A stretch of 64,000 bases of DNA from Laguncularia racemosa (lineage: Eukaryota > Streptophyta > Magnoliopsida > Myrtales > Combretaceae). Both the position numbers and the translations under genes were made by a program. Below are positions 34,979-46,774 of this stretch, piece after piece (the first letter of the stretch is position 1; the number at the start of each line of letters is the position of its first letter). Location: NCBI GenBank assembly GCA_037954665.1, contig JBBMOL010000081.1:1596313-1660312 (forward strand), in the 5' to 3' direction. A model generated the notes under the pieces. That model was not told where the DNA came from. It saw nothing but the letters and a program-made list of their open reading frames with translations, and made no database searches.

Positions 34979-36270
34979 TCTCTCTCTCTTCTTATAGTTA
35001 GTAAAGAGGGAGTTGTTATCAAAATAAAAATTGAAAAATTATGAATTATCTCCCTCTTCATTTATTTTTTAGATCCTGTAAAAGTAGTGTCTTTTTTTTT
35101 AATTATATTTAAATTTCTCTTGGGTGGAAAGAGTAAGTTCATCAATGCACATCTTGTGACATTTTTCATCAATGTGCTATCTTTGTGTTATTTGAATAAA
35201 AATATAAGGCCAATTGAAGTAAAAACAACCAATAACCTGCTTACCAACCAATAACACACTACCCCCTTTCTCTCCCTTTCTTCCTCTTAATCAGTTTTCA
35301 ATTCAAATGTGTAAACCTACCCCCTTCTCAACTTACTTGGTAATAATAGTAAGCGATTGTCAAATCCCATGATCTAATCCTTTCAGCATTCAGATATTTA
35401 GTTCTTTAAATCAATATTTTTCATATTTTATTTTTTATTGTTTATTTTATTTTTTTACTTTTTAGTTGTTATAATAGTTTAGATGAGATTGAACTCCATC
35501 CTATTACATATATTTGTATCTATATTAGTGAAATGTGAATGACTTATTTGGCATCATATATTTATTAAAGCTCTTATTTTTTTTTCCTCTAGATTATAAA
35601 ACAACTAAGAAATACTATAATCATGCATACATACAAATCATTTAAGTGGGTGTGTGTTTGCTAGTATATATACAATCATATATTCATAGTACTTAAATAG
35701 TTAGATATACCATTTGTAATAATTTAAATCTTTTAACCTAATCATCAAGATCATTTTAATCATAATGTAAGTGTTTCTAAAGATAAAGTATTGAACTCTA
35801 AGTAATTCAAAAATGATTTTGCAAGAGACTAATGTTACCTGCAAAGAACTTTACAGCACAACCTTTTTTTAATTTAAAATACATACATATTTTTTAATAT
35901 AATTCGCTAAGTCATCATATGTCACATTTTCTTTTATACTTGTAAAAATATGGTTCTTGAATGTATAATCCACAAGCCCATGCACATGATCAAGCAATAA
36001 CTTAAATTACATGCATTAGTGCAAAAATCAATAATCAAACAACAAGTTATTATCTTATTTAGTCCTTAAAAAATTAAGGGATAGTCATGACCCCGCTACA
36101 CCATATATAGATATAATACATAGTACGATCTTGGAAACTGCAATAAGAAGGGTTTTTCTTTTCTTTTCTTTTTTCTTTTTTCTTTTTATTTGGAGTGAAG
36201 TGTTAGAAAGAACTTGGTCATTTTTACAGAGATTGGTTAAGATCTAGGGGAATTCAGCATGTCAACACAA

Positions 36271-36458
36271 CGAGAAAGTTGAATGATGATGCAACATTTT
36301 CTAACATAGTATCACATCTCGCAGTCAAAAGTACTTTATTGTACACACATACTATCAACCAATTGGTGGAGTTTGTAATGTTACCTAGAACTCTTGTTTA
36401 CAACCAAGTAGTAACCCTTAAAATGTGTATTAGAAGACATTGCCACTTCACTTTCTTA
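36271..36458 (+). ncRNA. Candidate hairpin, copy 2
   Basis: The arms 36271-36312 and 36414-36458 match copy 1 and still pair (GAGAAAGTTGAATGATGATG against CACTTCACTTTCTTA, AATGT.TTCTAATACA), but the central block equivalent to ACAAATTTGGAGT in arm 1 is lost. More degraded than copy 1. Confidence 0.3.
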
Positions 36459-36574
36459 AACAAGTGAAACTCATATGTACATTGGTTTTAGGGTTTCCAT
36501 GCTATATATTTATACATGATAGAATGCAACATAGGAGAAGTAGATGATTTATGGAGTAAAATAAATATCTTGTT

Positions 36575-36645
36575 GAAGATATATTATTTACTTCTTATTA
36601 AGAATCAAATCTCATACTATTTGATTCTTATGAGATTTTATTCTT

Positions 36646-36667
<22 letters not shown>
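36575..36667. repeat. Second fold-back in module B, copy 2
   Basis: Arms 36595-36616 and 36629-36650 (TTATTAAGAATCAAATCTCATA against its complement, one mismatch at a different place from copy 1) with the same 12-base loop. Confidence 0.85.

Positions 36668-36697
<30 letters not shown>
36651..36697. repeat. (TA)n microsatellite
   Basis: About 47 bases of alternating TA at the outer edge of the fold-back; in copy 1 the run is much shorter. Confidence 0.95.
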
Positions 36698-36699
<2 letters not shown>

Positions 36700-37090
36700 T
36701 CTTCTATATTATTAAGCCAACACACTGAGTTTTGGGGTCTACATCCATGAAATACTATTTTAGCCCTAAGATTTATTCACTCTTTCTCTTTCTCTCCCCT
36801 TCGCATAGATAGTAAAGAGGGAGTTTTTATCAAAATAAAAATTACAAAATTATGAATTATCTCCCTCTTTGTTTATTTTTTAATCCTATAAAAGCAGTGT
36901 CTTTTTTTTTTTTAATTATATTTAAATCTCTCTTCAGTGGAAAGAGTAAGTTCATTAATGCACATCTTGTGACATTTGTCATTGATGTGCAGTCTATGTC
37001 ATTTGAATAAAAATATAAGGCCAATTGAAGTCAAAACAACAAGTCTTGGACTCTACACTTTTTTTTCCTTACCACGATTTTCTACTACTA

Positions 37091-37095
37091 CCCTT
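37091..37095 (+). repeat. Target site duplication, left copy (CCCTT)
   Basis: CCCTT before the solo LTR; repeated at 39094-39098. Confidence 0.85.
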
Positions 37096-39093
37096 TGTAA
37101 ACACCCCATTTTTGCCCCTAATTATTAATAATGTTCAATTCACAACTTTTTTCATTTTTTTAATTTTTTTCTTCTATTTAGTAGAAATAAAGAAAATATT
37201 GAAAAAATAAAATAAATAGGAAAAATGTCCCGACTTTGGAAAATAATAGTAAGAAATAATAATCAAAAGGGGTTAAATAATTTTTACAAATTTTTAGAAT
37301 TTCAAAATAATATAAAGTTAATAAAAAAATGGCTGCGGATATGTATAATATTTGTATAGAATTAAACTGAGAATTGGGCTAGTCCAGCTGGTCTGGACCA
37401 TGGCCTAATGCGCATGCAGGAGGTGCTAAGAAGCGGGGTTGAATCGCGGGGGAGGCATTTCCACGTTTTTCAATTTTTCGTATTTTCTCAGGATACATGT
37501 CAGCAGGCGATTAGATGGAAGGAGCACACGCGCTAAGCGCGTGATCATCTTCAACCTCTATCTGAAATATTCGTCGGCCGTAGAAAATCTAAATCCAGTC
37601 GTTTTGACGCAATTTTTTGCACAAATCCACTAAATCTTTAACTGAATTAAGATAAACATTATTCAATTAGTATCAAATCGTAACAAAGTCAAAAATTTTC
37701 ACAAATCAAACTAAATCAAAAAAGATTTTAATCGAAGATTTGATTCGTCCCAATTAGAGGAAATCTGAGTTTATCCAGCTCAATTTCTGGTGCCTATAAA
37801 TAGAGTACGATGTAGGGAAGTAAGGGCATTGATTAGAAGAGAGAAAGAGAGGGAAAACACATAGGTTTCAAAGTTCGCCGGAGTTCCACACCGCAACTGC
37901 CGATCAAGTGCCAAACCACTACCTAGAGGCGATTTCGAAGAAAACCACCACCACCATTAAGTCCCTCATCATCAGAAGCTTCGAAAACACCCTCTGATTG
38001 ACAAAAACGGACGCTAGAACACCGCCCATGAGGACATTCGATAGTCGTCAAAATCCAACCTACAAGATTCGACCCGACCCGATTCAACTCGACATGCAAA
38101 CCATGACCCGTACCCAAGTAAGTTAATTTTTTATTTTTTTATTATTATTTATTTTATCTTATTTTTTTCGTATTTATTTATTTTACTTAGATATTTATTT
38201 TATTAGAAATTTATAATCCTATAAAATATAAATAATAATGTTAGGGCTTTAATTAGGTTTTTTTTAGAATACATATGTTTATAAATAATTATAAAAATAA
38301 TAATAAATAAATAATAAATAATGAGAAAAAATAAATAAATATTTTAAAATTAAATAATTTGGGATAATAACATGAATCAATAATAGATCGTTTTATCACT
38401 TAGAAAAATCCTTTTTTTTTTCAAAACAAATCCAAAATTGGTTTTTCTTAAAACAAAATTTTTTAGCAAATAAAATTATAAAGCTTGGGCTTAGTTTTTT
38501 TCCGAAACTTTAAAAATGATAAAAAACGTAAACTCAAGGTATTTTCATAATTAAAACTTAAACCAATCTACTAAACTTTTCTTATAAAAAGTGAACTACG
38601 GCTTATTTGATCTTGAATAACAGGTACGTAGGCACCTTTATGGGGCAACTCTAAAAAAGAAATAAAAAATCATTTTCCAAATTAGTATGAGTTGTTTTAA
38701 TATCTTTTTTTATATGTATAAAAAATAATATAATAAAAATAAAAATAAAATAAAATAAAATGAGGAAAATATATCAGAATATGGCCTAAGTTTCAAAAGG
38801 ATAATGTGGTAACTTTGGAGTTTTAATAGGTTAACCCCCGAGTCGAGAATCTCTGGTTTTTTCTTTCTTCTTTCTAAATAAAAGAGAAGATTTTGTCGAC
38901 CAGTTGTCCAAATTAGAATTAATTCGCTTAATTAGTTCTAATTCAATCATTTTTCCCAACTTTAGTTGAGTGGCGACTCCAAGCAAATAATAAAATTCCT
39001 AGTTCAAGTCGAGGATTTATATTAGGTGAGCATAGGATCTAATGTAAATCGGATTAGGAATATAAATAAAAAATTTAAAAATTAGACTCGACA
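37096..39093 (+). mobile_element. Solo LTR (1998 bp), probably Tat/Ogre-type gypsy
   Basis: The sequence starts TGTAAACACCCCATTTTTGCCCC and ends TTAGACTCGACA, and is bounded by CCCTT on both sides, the mark of one insertion followed by LTR-LTR recombination. A TATA box CTATAAATAG lies at about 37794-37803, and a GAGTGGCGACTCC block near 38970, features common in Tat-lineage LTRs; the lineage is an inference. There is no internal region and no coding. Confidence 0.85.
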
Positions 39094-39098
39094 CCCTT
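39094..39098 (+). repeat. Target site duplication, right copy (CCCTT)
   Basis: Matches 37091-37095. Confidence 0.85.
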
Positions 39099-39149
39099 AA
39101 ATAATATTTTCTATTACTAATTACTAAATATCAACTATCTCTCTCTCTA

Positions 39150-39892
39150 GGATTAATTTAGTGAATTTCTCATTTACACTAACACACCTTATCCCACCAA
39201 CTAATAATACACTACCCCCTTTTCTCTCCCTTTCTTCCTCTTAATTGATTTTCAATTCAAATGAGTAAACCTACCTTCTTCTCAATTTACCTTGTAAGAA
39301 TAATAAGTGGTTGTCAAATCCCATGATCTGATCCTTTCACCATTTAGATATTCAATTCTTTAAATCAATATTTTTCATATTTGATTTTTTTTTTTCACTT
39401 TTCGGTTGTTATCATTGTCTAGATGAAATTGAACTCCATCTTACTACATATACTTTTATCTATATTAGTGAAATGTAAATGACTTATTTGGCATCATATG
39501 TTTATTAAAGCTCTTATTTTTATTCCTCTTGATTATAAAACAACTAAGAAAGACTAATCTTACATACATACAAATAATTTAAGTGGGTGCATGTTTGCTA
39601 GTATACAAATAATTCATAGTACTTAAATTGTTAGATATACTATTTGTAATCATTCAAAACTTTTAACTTAATCATGAAGATCATCTTATTCATAATTTAA
39701 GAATTCATGAATGTAAAGTATTGAACTTCAAGTAATTTAAAAAAGATTTTGCAAGAGACTAATGTTACTTGCAAAGAACTTTGTAGCATAACTTTTTTTT
39801 TTATTTAAAATACATACAAAATTTTTAGTATAATTTGCTAAGTCATCATATGTCACGTATTCATCTATACTTGTAAAAAAAAAGGGTTCCTA
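39150..39892 (+). repeat. Repeated unit, copy 3 (modules A and C)
   Basis: A 39150-39392, C 39395-39892. It aligns closely with 35226-35940. Module B is absent: the unit passes into LTR-like sequence at about 39.89 kb. Confidence 0.8.
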
Positions 39893-41269
39893 AAAGGTGA
39901 GCTAATGCCTAGCACGTATAATCCACAAGCACATGCACATGATGTACCTTGCAGATCTAGGAACAATCCCTTTATTGTCTCACGTATCATTATTAAATAA
40001 TAACACGTTAAGGCTCTTAACCTATCTAAAACTAAAAATATTTTTTATGTCTTCATACCATAAAATAACTCATTAAATTCTCAAATATCATAGTGAAATA
40101 TTTTTTATTTATCCAATAATATATATAACTCTAAAATTTTCTAGATAATTTAAAATCTAATCCAATTTAATCAAAAGTAAACTATAACAACCTATTTTAT
40201 TTGTATGTTTCTATACGCTGGCATCAAACCCACTCAAAAAATCCTACAACTTAAAAAGGAAAAGGATTGACCTTAAACCCAATATGTGAATACCACAAGC
40301 ACATATGTGTATCATCCAAATCATAGCATGCACATACATAAGAATGCAACAACAATTATGTGCCTAGTATCCAAATACAATTACACAAAGCCAATTGGAG
40401 AATCAACTAAACACAATTCATAAAAATGGCATGATTCCACTTCCACATGAACCCTACTAACACGAACCAATTTGATTTTGATACAAAATTACAACATACT
40501 CAATTGGAATTCCAATACCAATCAAAGAAACAAGCACAATTGTTTCCAATTTCCAACTAAATGGCATGAGTCCTAGCTTGAAAATTGAACCCTAATTGCG
40601 AAAATCAAGAACAACATAAAAGTAATTAATTCCTTACCAGATATCACGCACTACTTGGAATTAGGATCAACTTGTAATTTGTTGATATGACTCACAACAA
40701 ATCTAAGTCCACTCGTCGCAATCTAAATTTGAATTGATAAAAGTATTTTTGTGAAAAGAGTCAAACCCTTCACGCAAAAGGCAGCCTAAATGTGTATTGC
40801 TCAAAAAGTCCCCTTCTAACCCTACTTTGCAAGTATTTATACTTGCTCTAAATAGGGAAAATTTAACAAAACAAATTACAAGAAAAAAAAAGCAACAAGT
40901 GACTAGTTTTAACAACAGAGGAAAATTACAAGTTAACCCATCTTAAGTGGCCGGCTTCTTCACTTCCATGGAACAATTGTTAGACCGGTTCTTTTGATTT
41001 TTGTAGGTCTATGAATAACCCACAAAATGAGCAATAATGAATTTACCCACCGTCTTGTAAAAATCGACAAATGTACCTACTAAAATACATAATAAATACA
41101 TAATAAAAAAGAAGATACTAAACAAATATTTTCAGAGTCTGATTGTTCAAAGAGAACCCTCATCGCCAAATTTTATAACCCTTTGGCTCTTGCCCTGGTG
41201 ATGGGTCCTGTGGGTATATGATACCTATCAAATAATATCATAATCAATTCATTTATTATCTTTATTTTA
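39893..41269. other. Mixed old LTR fragments and spacer
   Basis: 39.89-39.94 kb (GGTGAGCTAATGCCTAGCACGTATAA) matches the family of the LTRs at 4963 and 20405. The words CGTTAAGGCTCTTAACC near 40.01 kb also occur, reversed, near the end of the 4963 LTR. The rest, to 41.27 kb, looks like an insertion of unrelated LTR-like sequence. No gene is seen. Confidence 0.4.
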
Positions 41270-43623
41270 GCTAACAACCATCATAAGGGTACTCATGACC
41301 TTGCCACACCATGTATAATATATAGACTCTAGGTTAAGAACTACCACTTCTAGCCCCAACTTTCTAAATAGTATTAAGAACTACCACTATGATCCCCAAT
41401 ACCACTAAAATCTATCCTAGATTATTTTGACACATGACTCTAATAGGAACAACATCACATGTCCATCATTAAGGTACCCTCTAAGAATCTACTACTACGG
41501 GCTCCTAAGCCGAGCCAAACACAAGCAACACCCAAGTTATGTTCCAAATGTTCATTAAGTTCCTTCTATTTTTATTATTAACAAACACAAACAGCAAGTA
41601 AAGTAAACGCGTACCTGAAAGAACGGTTTTAGTTCACCCCAATTACAACTATTAATCTTATGAAGCCTATTATGTAGCAAAAGGCTAAATTTAGCACTAG
41701 CCTACAACATGTACTAAGTTCATTAAGGTGGTCTAACTAAGGATTTGTTGTTTATTTCCCTTTCCTAGTGCTTTAATTTAGGTAAAATTGGCTTCAAATC
41801 GATGAAAAATCAAAATAAATGGAAGAAAGAAGTGTAACATAAGACTATAGAACAATATGGTCATGTACATGGCCATAAGGGAGATCACGAGAAGAACACA
41901 GTCATGTATATTGCTATAAACCATTTTGTGCAAAAACACTACTCAACATATCGAAGTACAAGGTCGTATACTTTAACATAGGTAGGTATACACCTATGTA
42001 TCTAGTCGTATACCCCATGTCACATAAAATTTCTCTTCATCTCAACACGAGCAAGTACACACCCATGTACCTGATCGTGTATCCCCCTATTTGAAACTTT
42101 TCTTCTTCCTATTCTCCAAAATGTGTAAGATCCCTAATTTATTTACAATTTTTTATCCTATCCCAATCAAAATGTCAAAATCCTACTTTTAGGAAATTCA
42201 AAATACATTTACTTGTTTTAAATACTCAAATAACTCCAAAAAGTCCAAATTTGTCAATACACCATGAATTCATTTGCATTAATTTCTTCCAATTCGAAAA
42301 ATTTACGTTGTTATATCTCTAGAATTGCATACAACTCCTTCTAATTATACTAGATCTATTCTAATATAAGATCTCTTGATCTTTATAAAAGAAATTAGAT
42401 TTCAAACCAATATGTCAACAATATTAATTTGAAAACAGTGAAGCACATATAATTGGATCACAACAACAATAATAATTTCATTGAATAATAAACCAAAAGA
42501 TCACATGCTCATTATAAAGTTCATCATACCCGAGTATAAAAAGAAAATTAAGCTTACATTATATTGAAATTAAAAGCAGAAATATAATAATTGTACATAA
42601 AGAAGAACATCAATAAAATATAAATAATAGTAAAACCTATAACTACACTGTTGTTAATCTAAACTCTCTCCTTCGACTAAAACTCTTCCCCTTTCATATC
42701 CATCAATTGCTTCCCGTCTAGGAAAGTTATGATTTCCTAAAATAAAATCAAAATCTTCTCAAATGAGGAAATATAACTTCAATAGGTAAGAACAACTTCT
42801 CTAAAAAATAGAGAACTTAACTTCTCATAAAAGAAAATTGAATCTTTAGATTGGATAATTCTTTAAGAAAGTGAAATTGAGTTTGGAAAATCAAATTGGA
42901 AAGTTGAATTTATGCTTCGCATAGGTATAGCATGATCACACAATTTCCTGTGTATCTTTCATCTAGAAAATCTAAAAAATTTTACCTTTAACTCACCATA
43001 TGACACAAGCATGTATTTAGCCATGTACCCCTACATAGTCTCTCGCACGACTACTCTAAAAGGCTCTATTCTTACTCTATTTAACATGGCCTCATATACA
43101 ATCATGCTGTGTACAATGTTATGCTTCTTAATCTTATATCCTTGCTATTTTTGCTTCAAATTTCACATATTTCTTCTATTTCATTAAAATTACAATTTAA
43201 AGCTCTAAAATCAAAACAAAGATTGATTGCGTGTAATATACATCCAAAATATAAGAAAATTAAACAAAATACTATTGTAAATATTAAAAATAATAAGTAT
43301 TTTATAACACCTATCAAGAAATAAGAGAAAATGTGATGACTAGACAATAATTATGACTTACCTTGAGACTTACTTATCAAACTAAAAAATTTTCTATTAC
43401 TAATGCACGAATTGTCAAAAGTTTATAGAGACAAAGTTTCCTTTAGAGAGAAAGGCAGATGCAGTTCAAGAGAAAAAAGAAATACAAAGTAGGGTTTTTG
43501 AGACTTTAAATAGTCTATTGCCAAAAAGGCTAAAATACCCTCTTCATAAAAGTCATATTACTTTACATGCCTCGATCTTTATAAAATTTTATCTTATCTT
43601 ATTTTATTTTTTCTTATTTTATA
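41270..43623 (-). repeat. Older minus-strand gypsy LTR, third copy of the 2-kb LTR family
   Basis: Blocks match the LTR at 20.4-22.4 kb in order: (A/G)GAACAACATCACAT near 41.45 kb, CTCCTAAGCCGAGC near 41.50 kb, the GTAC.TGATCGTGTAT motifs at 41.85-42.08 kb, and the LTR start beside a polypurine tract (minus strand GTAAGGGGGGAAGAA, 43624-43638). The LTR's first bases have decayed from TG. The lower boundary is not fixed. Confidence 0.55.
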
Positions 43624-43841
43624 TTCTTCCCCCCTTACAAAAACATTCATTTTCAAAAGTTAATCGATTCTTAAAACAACCTTAAATGCTTGTTTTTCAT
43701 GTCTTCCTATAACTCCTTATATTTTTCCCCTCATCTTATGGTTGCTCCTTTATTACTTCCCCTCCTTAGAATTTGCTCTTTTGTATTGTATTGTTTGTCT
43801 TATTATTAATTTATTCCTAATTAATTCTAAATCTCTTGAAC
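43624..43841 (-). pseudogene. Degraded gypsy 3' coding end, split by element E
   Basis: On the minus strand, just before the polypurine tract, weak similarity to the polyprotein tail remains (FENECF.KGGRI, analogous to the FEDESFYKGENV end at 4.93 kb). It is the target into which element E inserted; the same old sequence probably continues at 53629. No open frame. Confidence 0.4.
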
Positions 43842-43846
43842 ATATG
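43842..43846 (+). repeat. Target site duplication, left copy (ATATG)
   Basis: ATATG directly before the 5' LTR of element E; repeated at 53624-53628. Confidence 0.9.
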
Positions 43847-45311
43847 TGTAAAATCCGCAAAATTGTAGTTGCATATAATATTGGAATAATTAAAAGATTG
43901 TACTAAAAGCCTTAAACACACCCCGTATAAAACTATAATAAAAGAAATAATCACACGAAGAGCAAATCATCAGAAATTATTGGTTAAACGATAAAATAAA
44001 TTAAAATTATTGTTCCTCAAAGTGAGTGCAACTTAACTAGACTAATTTTTCACGAAACGGAGTTAGTTTCTAAAAGTTGTGTACAAAGAACAAATAGGTG
44101 TAAAAAATAGTATTTTACCTAAAACTAGTTGTAATAACTAGAGAAACACTAGGTAAAGTGATCTAGACCATGTGTAGTGTGTAATAATAAGAGAGGAAAG
44201 GTGATTGCAATGAATGTAGTTGATTCAAAACTCTCTTGCTTAATGATTTCTTGCTTCAATCATATGGATTTTGTTTCCTTATTGATGTTACGTTTATGCC
44301 TTGCCCCTTGAAATGATTAAAAGTGTTATGAGTAGATTGTTGACATGATTGACTCTTACATATATGCTTCACCTTAGATGATCACCCTAAAACGTTAACT
44401 AATTATGAGATCTAATTAAAAACCCGGCATACATTGCATGAACATTACATTGTTCAAGGCCATCACAATTATAGGACGTATCGGAAGTAATCAAAGGATC
44501 ACTATTCCACCAAGTGCGAACTAAGTGATTAGGAGATTGTCGTGCCTTGATGACTCCAAGTCCGACTTGTCTCTTGATGGTGTGTAAATGCTCGGTGTAT
44601 AACAGGCACCTGAGCCTAAATCACTAAAGCTAAGACATAGTTATAATAAAGTGATAAGAGTAATTAAATTGTGTATAAGACTCGGGCTCTAATGGTGGCT
44701 TCGGAATCCCTAACGCAAGGTCAAGGGGGCGTAAACCCTAAACTTCAAATCGATTACCAAAAGACCACGTGAGATGCTACATTCATGTGATTGTTCATGC
44801 ATAGCACTTGTTTGATAACTTGCTTAAATTTGTTTGTGTTTATTGTAACACTGAGAGATTGCATTCCTATCTTACTAGGCTATTAGCTCACCCCTCTACA
44901 GACTATTTTGCAGGTAAAAATTATAAAAGCTTAGGATGGGATAAGATGTGAAGTGTTGAGAGTTTTTGGAAGCCAAGAACAATAAAATAAGAATTGTAAA
45001 TGTTAGACTATTTAGATGAAATATTATTTTTAGGACCTTAATGTAAAATTCGAATCTATGAGACTTAGGGTTTTCTTCCATTTACTAATTAGTAGGGGAT
45101 TCTGACTCTCTGCGATCTTGGTTGATCGTGGGACATGAAATCCATAGTTATATTTTTATTGTATAATTATATGTAATATGATTAGTCATAAATGTAATTA
45201 CTTATTTAGAGTCTAACGATCTTGACTCGTAAGACGGATATCATGTAACAAGTCCACTCGTACCATGATAGCTTTTAGCAGAAACTTCCAAGCCCCCTTT
45301 GGGGCATGACA
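43847..45311 (+). repeat. 5' LTR of element E (1465 bp, internally deleted)
   Basis: It aligns with the 3' LTR except for two gaps: after 44010 (ATTAAAATTAT joined to TGTTCCTC) and near 44189 (AATAATA joined to AGAGAGGAAAGG). The missing segments equal 50331-50747 and about 50926-52495. The first missing segment has the TA-rich, promoter-like part, so this LTR may lack its own promoter. Confidence 0.88.
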
Positions 45312-45316
45312 TAAAA

Positions 45317-45334
45317 TGGTATCAAAGCTTTAGG
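45317..45334 (+). other. Primer-binding site of element E
   Basis: TGGTATCAAAGCTTTAGG begins five bases after the LTR; it matches the initiator tRNA-Met type site with one change (CAGAGC to CAAAGC). Confidence 0.75.
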
Positions 45335-45696
45335 TTGCCAAGGACTAGACCAACCTACCAAACAGTGAGATGGGGTAGAACTTAGGTAGATTTTTATAAA
45401 TAAAATGATAAAAGACTTAGACAATAGTCTATACATATAAATATATATTTATTACTATAGGTTTTTCTTCTAAACTTGAACCACTCAAGACATGATAACT
45501 CATAAAATCTTACAATTCCATTCGAAACCACGAATGGAATTCTCGATAATGATAAAGTTAAAAGATATCATAAAACATGAAGATTTACAACTTAAAATTA
45601 TTGAACCTTGAGAATGACACTATCTTCGAATGTAACTGCACTTAAAGAAGGCAAACATTATCAATGTGGCCTGTAACCCACAGGTCCTAGGATTGA

Positions 45697-46588
45697 ATGT
45701 ACATGGCACAGAGTAGGATCAAATGTACTAAAGAGCCTTACCCCAGCCAATCTCTTAGGAGACTTTTTGGGAGGAGATTTTTCAAGGAATATTTCCCAAA
45801 GAGTGTTGGAACCGGATTAAGCAAGCAACTATTTCAATTAAAGAAAGGTTGGAGAAGTATCAACCAGTATGAGCATGAGTTCCTCAAGTTATTGTAATTC
45901 ACTCTAGATGTCTACAAGGATTCAAATGAGTTGAAACAACAACTATTCATGAATGGATTAGATGTTAAAGCTCAAGGACGAATCATGGAGTTTGAGCTAA
46001 AAACATATGTAGAGGTAGTAAATAAAGCTCGAGCTCTGGAGTGGACTAAATTAAAAGTGGAGGAATCGAGAGCCCGAGCAAGACCAAGTGTTGGACTTTG
46101 CATTCTTGCAAAAAGACCTTTGTTCCAACCCACCCCAAGTGATAAGGGAAAGAGGCCAATGTTGAATGTAAAGCCTCCAAGTGCAAAGCCGCTATTCATT
46201 ACCCCACGGGAAAAGCCTATAATAGTGGTTTGTTAGAAGTGTGGAAAGATGCATTATACAAGAGACTGCCCTTACTTGAAGGGGAAATGCTTTAGATGTG
46301 GGGCAAATGAGCACAAGGCTAAGGATTGTCCACAGAAGAACTCCACAATCTATTATGCGTGTGAACAAACAGGGCACATAGCTAGTATATGCCTTAAGAA
46401 GCATCAAGGACTTGGACCTAAGGTCACCAGACCTAGGACAACCATTAGAAAACTGGCCCATAGACCACCAAGACTAAGAGTGCAAGGAACTAACCCTCAA
46501 GGTTACCAATGCCCGAGTATTCGCCATGGAAGGCATAACAACCAAAGAATGAGAAGGACAGGAGCTAGAATAATATCAAGACATTGAT
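45697..46588 (+). pseudogene. Element E gag with three zinc-knuckle-like motifs
   Basis: Only the C-terminal half of Gag is clear; the N-terminal part (45.35-45.69 kb) is unreadable. The segment LRRLFGRRFFKEYFPKSV, then QLKKGWRSINQYEHEFLKLL and a stop at 45895, continues as NELKQQLFMNGLDVKAQGRI and YVEVVNKARALEWTK. Three CCHC-like motifs follow: C.KCGKMHYTRDCP (after a stop at 46234), CFRCGANEHKAKDC and YYACEQTGHIASIC (first Cys replaced). Several knuckles in a row are typical of Tekay/Del elements. Gag would build the particle and bind RNA. The region ends with an arginine-rich stretch and a stop at 46585. Confidence 0.8.
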
Positions 46589-46774
46589 TTGGCTGCCATG
46601 GAGTATTTTGAGGAAAGAGATGTGGCAACAGGTATGTCGAGATTGAAACTTACCTGCTTATGATATTTTATAGATGTAAAGCATAAGAGATAAATTGCAA
46701 TGATTAGGAGATATGAAAGATCTACTATTAAGAGGATTTAAGTAGGTAAAGTATAATAATCGAATATTACCTAA

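Larger units (their letters stand above)
34121..35225 (+). repeat. Repeated unit, copy 1 (modules A and B; module C missing)
   Basis: Module A (34121-34375: TTAGTGAATTTC, ACACTACCCC, CCCATGATCTAATCCTTTCA) also occurs at 35226-35432 and 39150-39392. Module B (34390-35224) recurs at 36185-37035 and holds two fold-backs. In this copy A joins B directly. No open frame of note; non-coding. Confidence 0.8.
35226..37035 (+). repeat. Repeated unit, copy 2 (modules A, C and B)
   Basis: The most complete copy, about 1.8 kb: A 35226-35432, C 35445-36165, B 36185-37035. Module C has TAGATGA(G/A)ATTGAACTCCATC, GACTTATTTGGCATCATAT and GACTAATGTTACCTGCAAAGAAC, all found again at 39.40-39.79 kb. Words near 35.96-36.11 kb (TATAATCCACAAGC, TAGTCATGACC) are shared with the LTR block at 39.9-41.3 kb. 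Non-coding. Confidence 0.8.
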
